Of a stretch of DNA of 7,643 nucleotides, positions 5,566 through 7,643 are shown piece by piece; the stretch's first letter is position 1; every line of letters starts with the position of its first letter. The translations under genes and the position numbers were made by a program. The stretch comes from Chloroflexota bacterium (GTDB lineage Bacteria > Chloroflexota > UBA5177 > JANWHV01). The notes beneath the pieces were generated by a model. That model had not been told where the DNA came from. It searched no databases and saw only the letters and a program-made list of their open reading frames with translations. The stretch lies in the NCBI GenBank assembly GCA_025450375.1, contig JANWHO010000314.1, positions 1 through 7,643 on the forward strand, given 5' to 3'.

Positions 5566-7643
5566 CTACCCGTGGTCGGGCTCCAGCACCTGGGCCGGGA
5601 TTGGGCCGCGCGCGATCTGGCCCGGCGGCATCCAGGTCAGATAGCAGTGAAGATAGCTGCCGGTGGCATTATAGTCCACGCGGATCCGGTGCCGTCCCGC
5701 CGCCAGCGGCACGGTCACCATGGGGCTGCTTACCCCCGACGGCTCTGTAATCACCGGTCGCTCATCAATATAGAGCACCGAGGTACCGGTGCTGTCCAGG
5801 GCAAAGCTGTAGTTCCCACTGCTGGCCGCGAGGAGGCTGCCCCGCCATCGCGCCGAGAACGGGAATTGCGTATTGGTTGGCGGCAGTTGGTAGTAGGTGT
5901 TAACGGTTGCATCGACCCGCTCCAAAACCGGCGCCCCGGCAATGACCGCACCAGCATAATAGAGACCCAATAGGCCGCCGGTTGGGAGTCGGGACGATCC
6001 GAGATTGGCACCTGGAACCAAGGTCCACGATGCCGCGTTCCCCAGTGGATTCCCGCGCGCCCATTCGAGCGCGACGCTTGGACCAGCCTGACCAACCCCT
6101 TGAATGGCCAGGGAGTGGTTGCCCGCCCCCAGAAGGATGGGCTCGGTCCCGGCGACCGCATCCTTCCAGATCGTACCGTCTATGACGATCGTGCCGTGCC
6201 GGAGCCCCAGGGCCCTGAAGGAGAGAGGGGTCCACACACTGTCCCCTCCGATCACCAGGGTGCCCTTCAGCGATACCGCGGTGGCCGATCCGCTCCCTAA
6301 TGGCCAGGGAGCTCCTCCCACGACATGCTCGATGGAGAATGGCGAGGAACCGGAGCCAAAGGTCACGGTCAATCCGGCGTTCCGTTCCGCGTCGGCGGCG
6401 CTGATCGTTACGACCTCCGCCACCACGGCGTGTTTGTCGTAGGCCGGAGTCAAGGGGATCAGCGGCGCCTCGGGGTAAGCCTGGCGTACATTGGCGATCA
6501 CCGCCGGTTCAGCGGTCGGGATGATCACAGCCAGGCCCCTGGCGGGAACCGGAAAGGGAACCGGAACATTGGGGTCATACGCGGCCAGCGGGATCTGGCC
6601 CGCCGCCCACTCCAACGCCGGATCGCCCGCGAGCGAGGGAGAGACCCGCACGACATATCCTTCGCCCGCCAGGCGCGCGGCGGCCCGCCCGGTGATTGCC
6701 TGCATCCCACCCCTAGCGGACCACGATGATGCATCGTGGTTGTGCAGGTTGAAATAATCGTCGATGTTGGTGGCCAGAGCCACACCGAGTGGGATGCACA
6801 GGACCACCGCCGCGATCAGCACGCCCACGACACCCGCGTATCGTGAGACGGAGTGTGGTCGAGCCGTCTTGCTCGCACGAGACCGGGATAAGACGGCGGG
6901 AGCCGCCGCGATCCAGAGCCAGATCAGGCGGGCGACCGCGGCCAGCGGCAGCGCGGCCAGCAAGGCGATAGGGGCGGTTGCGCCTATGGTCCGCGCTCCC
7001 TGAGGCGCCTCGAAGTCCAGCGACAGAATGCCGCCCAGCATGCTGGCAATCAGCCACAGGAGGAGGATCTGGGAAAACCAGTGGCGAATGGAGCGGATGG
7101 CGATCCCCAGACCGAGGAGGAAGCAGGCGCCGGTCACCGGATCCAGCATGGGCGTACCCGGCAAGTTGTGCCGTCCGTTGGCGTCTCCCGCCACGGTGAA
7201 CATGAAGAGGTGCGCCTTTATGTTGCCCGCCAGGGCCGAGAGACTGTCGGACAGATGGGGGTACTCATTGAACAGCGACACGGTTCGCTCGCGCGCCAGG
7301 GTATAATCGGCGTCCAGCAGGAGGGAGATCAGGAACGGCGCTCCCCCGACCGCCATCCCGAGCGGCAAGAGTAAGGCCCCCGGCCAGGCGACCCGCCGGA
7401 ACCGTGGGCTAAAGCACAGGCGTATCGCGACCACCCCCAGGGCTACCAGGGCGCTGGCCAGAAAGCCGCCGGCATAGGTCAGCACCGAGAGCCCCAGCAC
7501 TACCCCCGAGAGGGCGAACCAGAAGCCGATGGGCCGACGCATGCTCTGGACCAGGGCAAGAAGCCCGAGCCCGGTCATGGCGGGCGCCGCGATATTGGAC
7601 ATCCCGAACCGCGAGAAATCGATGGCCCATTGGTTCATGGCCA
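5566..7643 (-). CDS. GT39-like polytopic membrane glycosyltransferase with C-terminal PA14 domain (N-terminus cut by window edge)
   Basis: The last 690 or more residues are visible; the frame stays open to the window edge, so the ATG at 7638 is probably internal. Numbering from that Met, residues 1-290 hold roughly eight hydrophobic helices. They include SRFGMSNIAAPAMTG (9-23), FALSGVVLGLSVLTYAGGF (41-59), HNLPGTPMLDPVTG (157-170) and GARTIGATAPIALLAALPL (214-232). These blocks match GT-C glycosyltransferases of the GT39/ArnT-like type, which transfer sugars from polyprenyl-phosphate donors on the outer face of the membrane. The catalytic acidic motif of the first loop is outside the window. 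Residues about 297-435 are a mixed alpha/beta extracytoplasmic part (SARGGMQAITGRAAARLAGEG). About 440-545 is a beta-rich stretch, and 553-685 is a PA14 domain with GLYYAGAVI, FSARWRGSLLA, GNYSFALDS, SVLYIDERPVI and GRHRIRVDYNA; PA14 domains often bind carbohydrate. The protein probably decorates a cell-surface glycan or protein. Acceptor and donor are unknown, and it seems unrelated to the efflux module. Confidence 0.85.
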   Translation of the reverse strand, partial: AMNQWAIDFSRFGMSNIAAPAMTGLGLLALVQSMRRPIGFWFALSGVVLGLSVLTYAGGFLASALVALGVVAIRLCFSPRFRRVAWPGALLLPLGMAVGGAPFLISLLLDADYTLARERTVSLFNEYPHLSDSLSALAGNIKAHLFMFTVAGDANGRHNLPGTPMLDPVTGACFLLGLGIAIRSIRHWFSQILLLWLIASMLGGILSLDFEAPQGARTIGATAPIALLAALPLAAVARLIWLWIAAAPAVLSRSRASKTARPHSVSRYAGVVGVLIAAVVLCIPLGVALATNIDDYFNLHNHDASSWSARGGMQAITGRAAARLAGEGYVVRVSPSLAGDPALEWAAGQIPLAAYDPNVPVPFPVPARGLAVIIPTAEPAVIANVRQAYPEAPLIPLTPAYDKHAVVAEVVTISAADAERNAGLTVTFGSGSSPFSIEHVVGGAPWPLGSGSATAVSLKGTLVIGGDSVWTPLSFRALGLRHGTIVIDGTIWKDAVAGTEPILLGAGNHSLAIQGVGQAGPSVALEWARGNPLGNAASWTLVPGANLGSSRLPTGGLLGLYYAGAVIAGAPVLERVDATVNTYYQLPPTNTQFPFSARWRGSLLAASSGNYSFALDSTGTSVLYIDERPVITEPSGVSSPMVTVPLAAGRHRIRVDYNATGSYLHCYLTWMPPGQIARGPIPAQVLEPDHG

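Noticed and set aside
1..7643. A defence, phage, insertion-sequence or biosynthetic island
   Set aside because: All six genes belong to well-known housekeeping, transport, regulatory or surface families; there are no mobile-element ends, integrase or toxin genes, and base composition looks even.

Overview
This is a high-GC bacterial window with six protein genes, one of them cut by the right edge. The layout is typical of a free-living environmental bacterium rather than a mobile element: I see no transposase, integrase, phage gene, tRNA, rRNA or CRISPR array. The lineage cannot be fixed from the sequence. A GT-C membrane glycosyltransferase fused to a PA14 domain, and the overall style of the genes, would fit Chloroflexota (for example Thermomicrobia-like bacteria), but this is only an impression.

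Left part, + strand (1-3138): a short TatA-type protein-translocase gene with a clear ribosome binding site lies 49 bases upstream of a ribonuclease D-like 3'-5' exonuclease. The exonuclease carries HEAT-like repeats at its C-terminus instead of an obvious HRDC domain. After a 91-base gap comes an amidase-signature hydrolase with a full Lys-Ser-Ser triad and a long N-terminal extension.

Middle part (3187-5526): a 14-helix DHA2-type MFS drug exporter on the - strand converges on the amidase and diverges from a TetR-family repressor on the + strand. The 186 bases between exporter and repressor hold the best regulatory signal in the window. There are three copies of CGGAG-N5-CTCCG with centres 32 and 42 bases apart, about three and four turns of the helix. 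The middle copy fills the spacer of a near-consensus promoter (TTGCAA, 17 bases, TATACT) that reads toward the exporter. This strongly suggests a self-contained repressor/efflux module in which TetR represses the exporter and probably itself until a ligand binds.

Right part, - strand (5566-7643): the C-terminal 690 or more residues of a polytopic GT39-like membrane glycosyltransferase. It ends in a long extracytoplasmic region with a PA14 domain, preceded by what looks like a degenerate PA14-like half-repeat. Its catalytic N-terminus lies beyond the window.

I did not find a wholly new system. The most rewarding points are the triple operator with its shared -35 element, the exonuclease-HEAT fusion, the PA14-tailed glycosyltransferase, and the TatA in which the usual Phe of the Phe-Gly hinge is Val.
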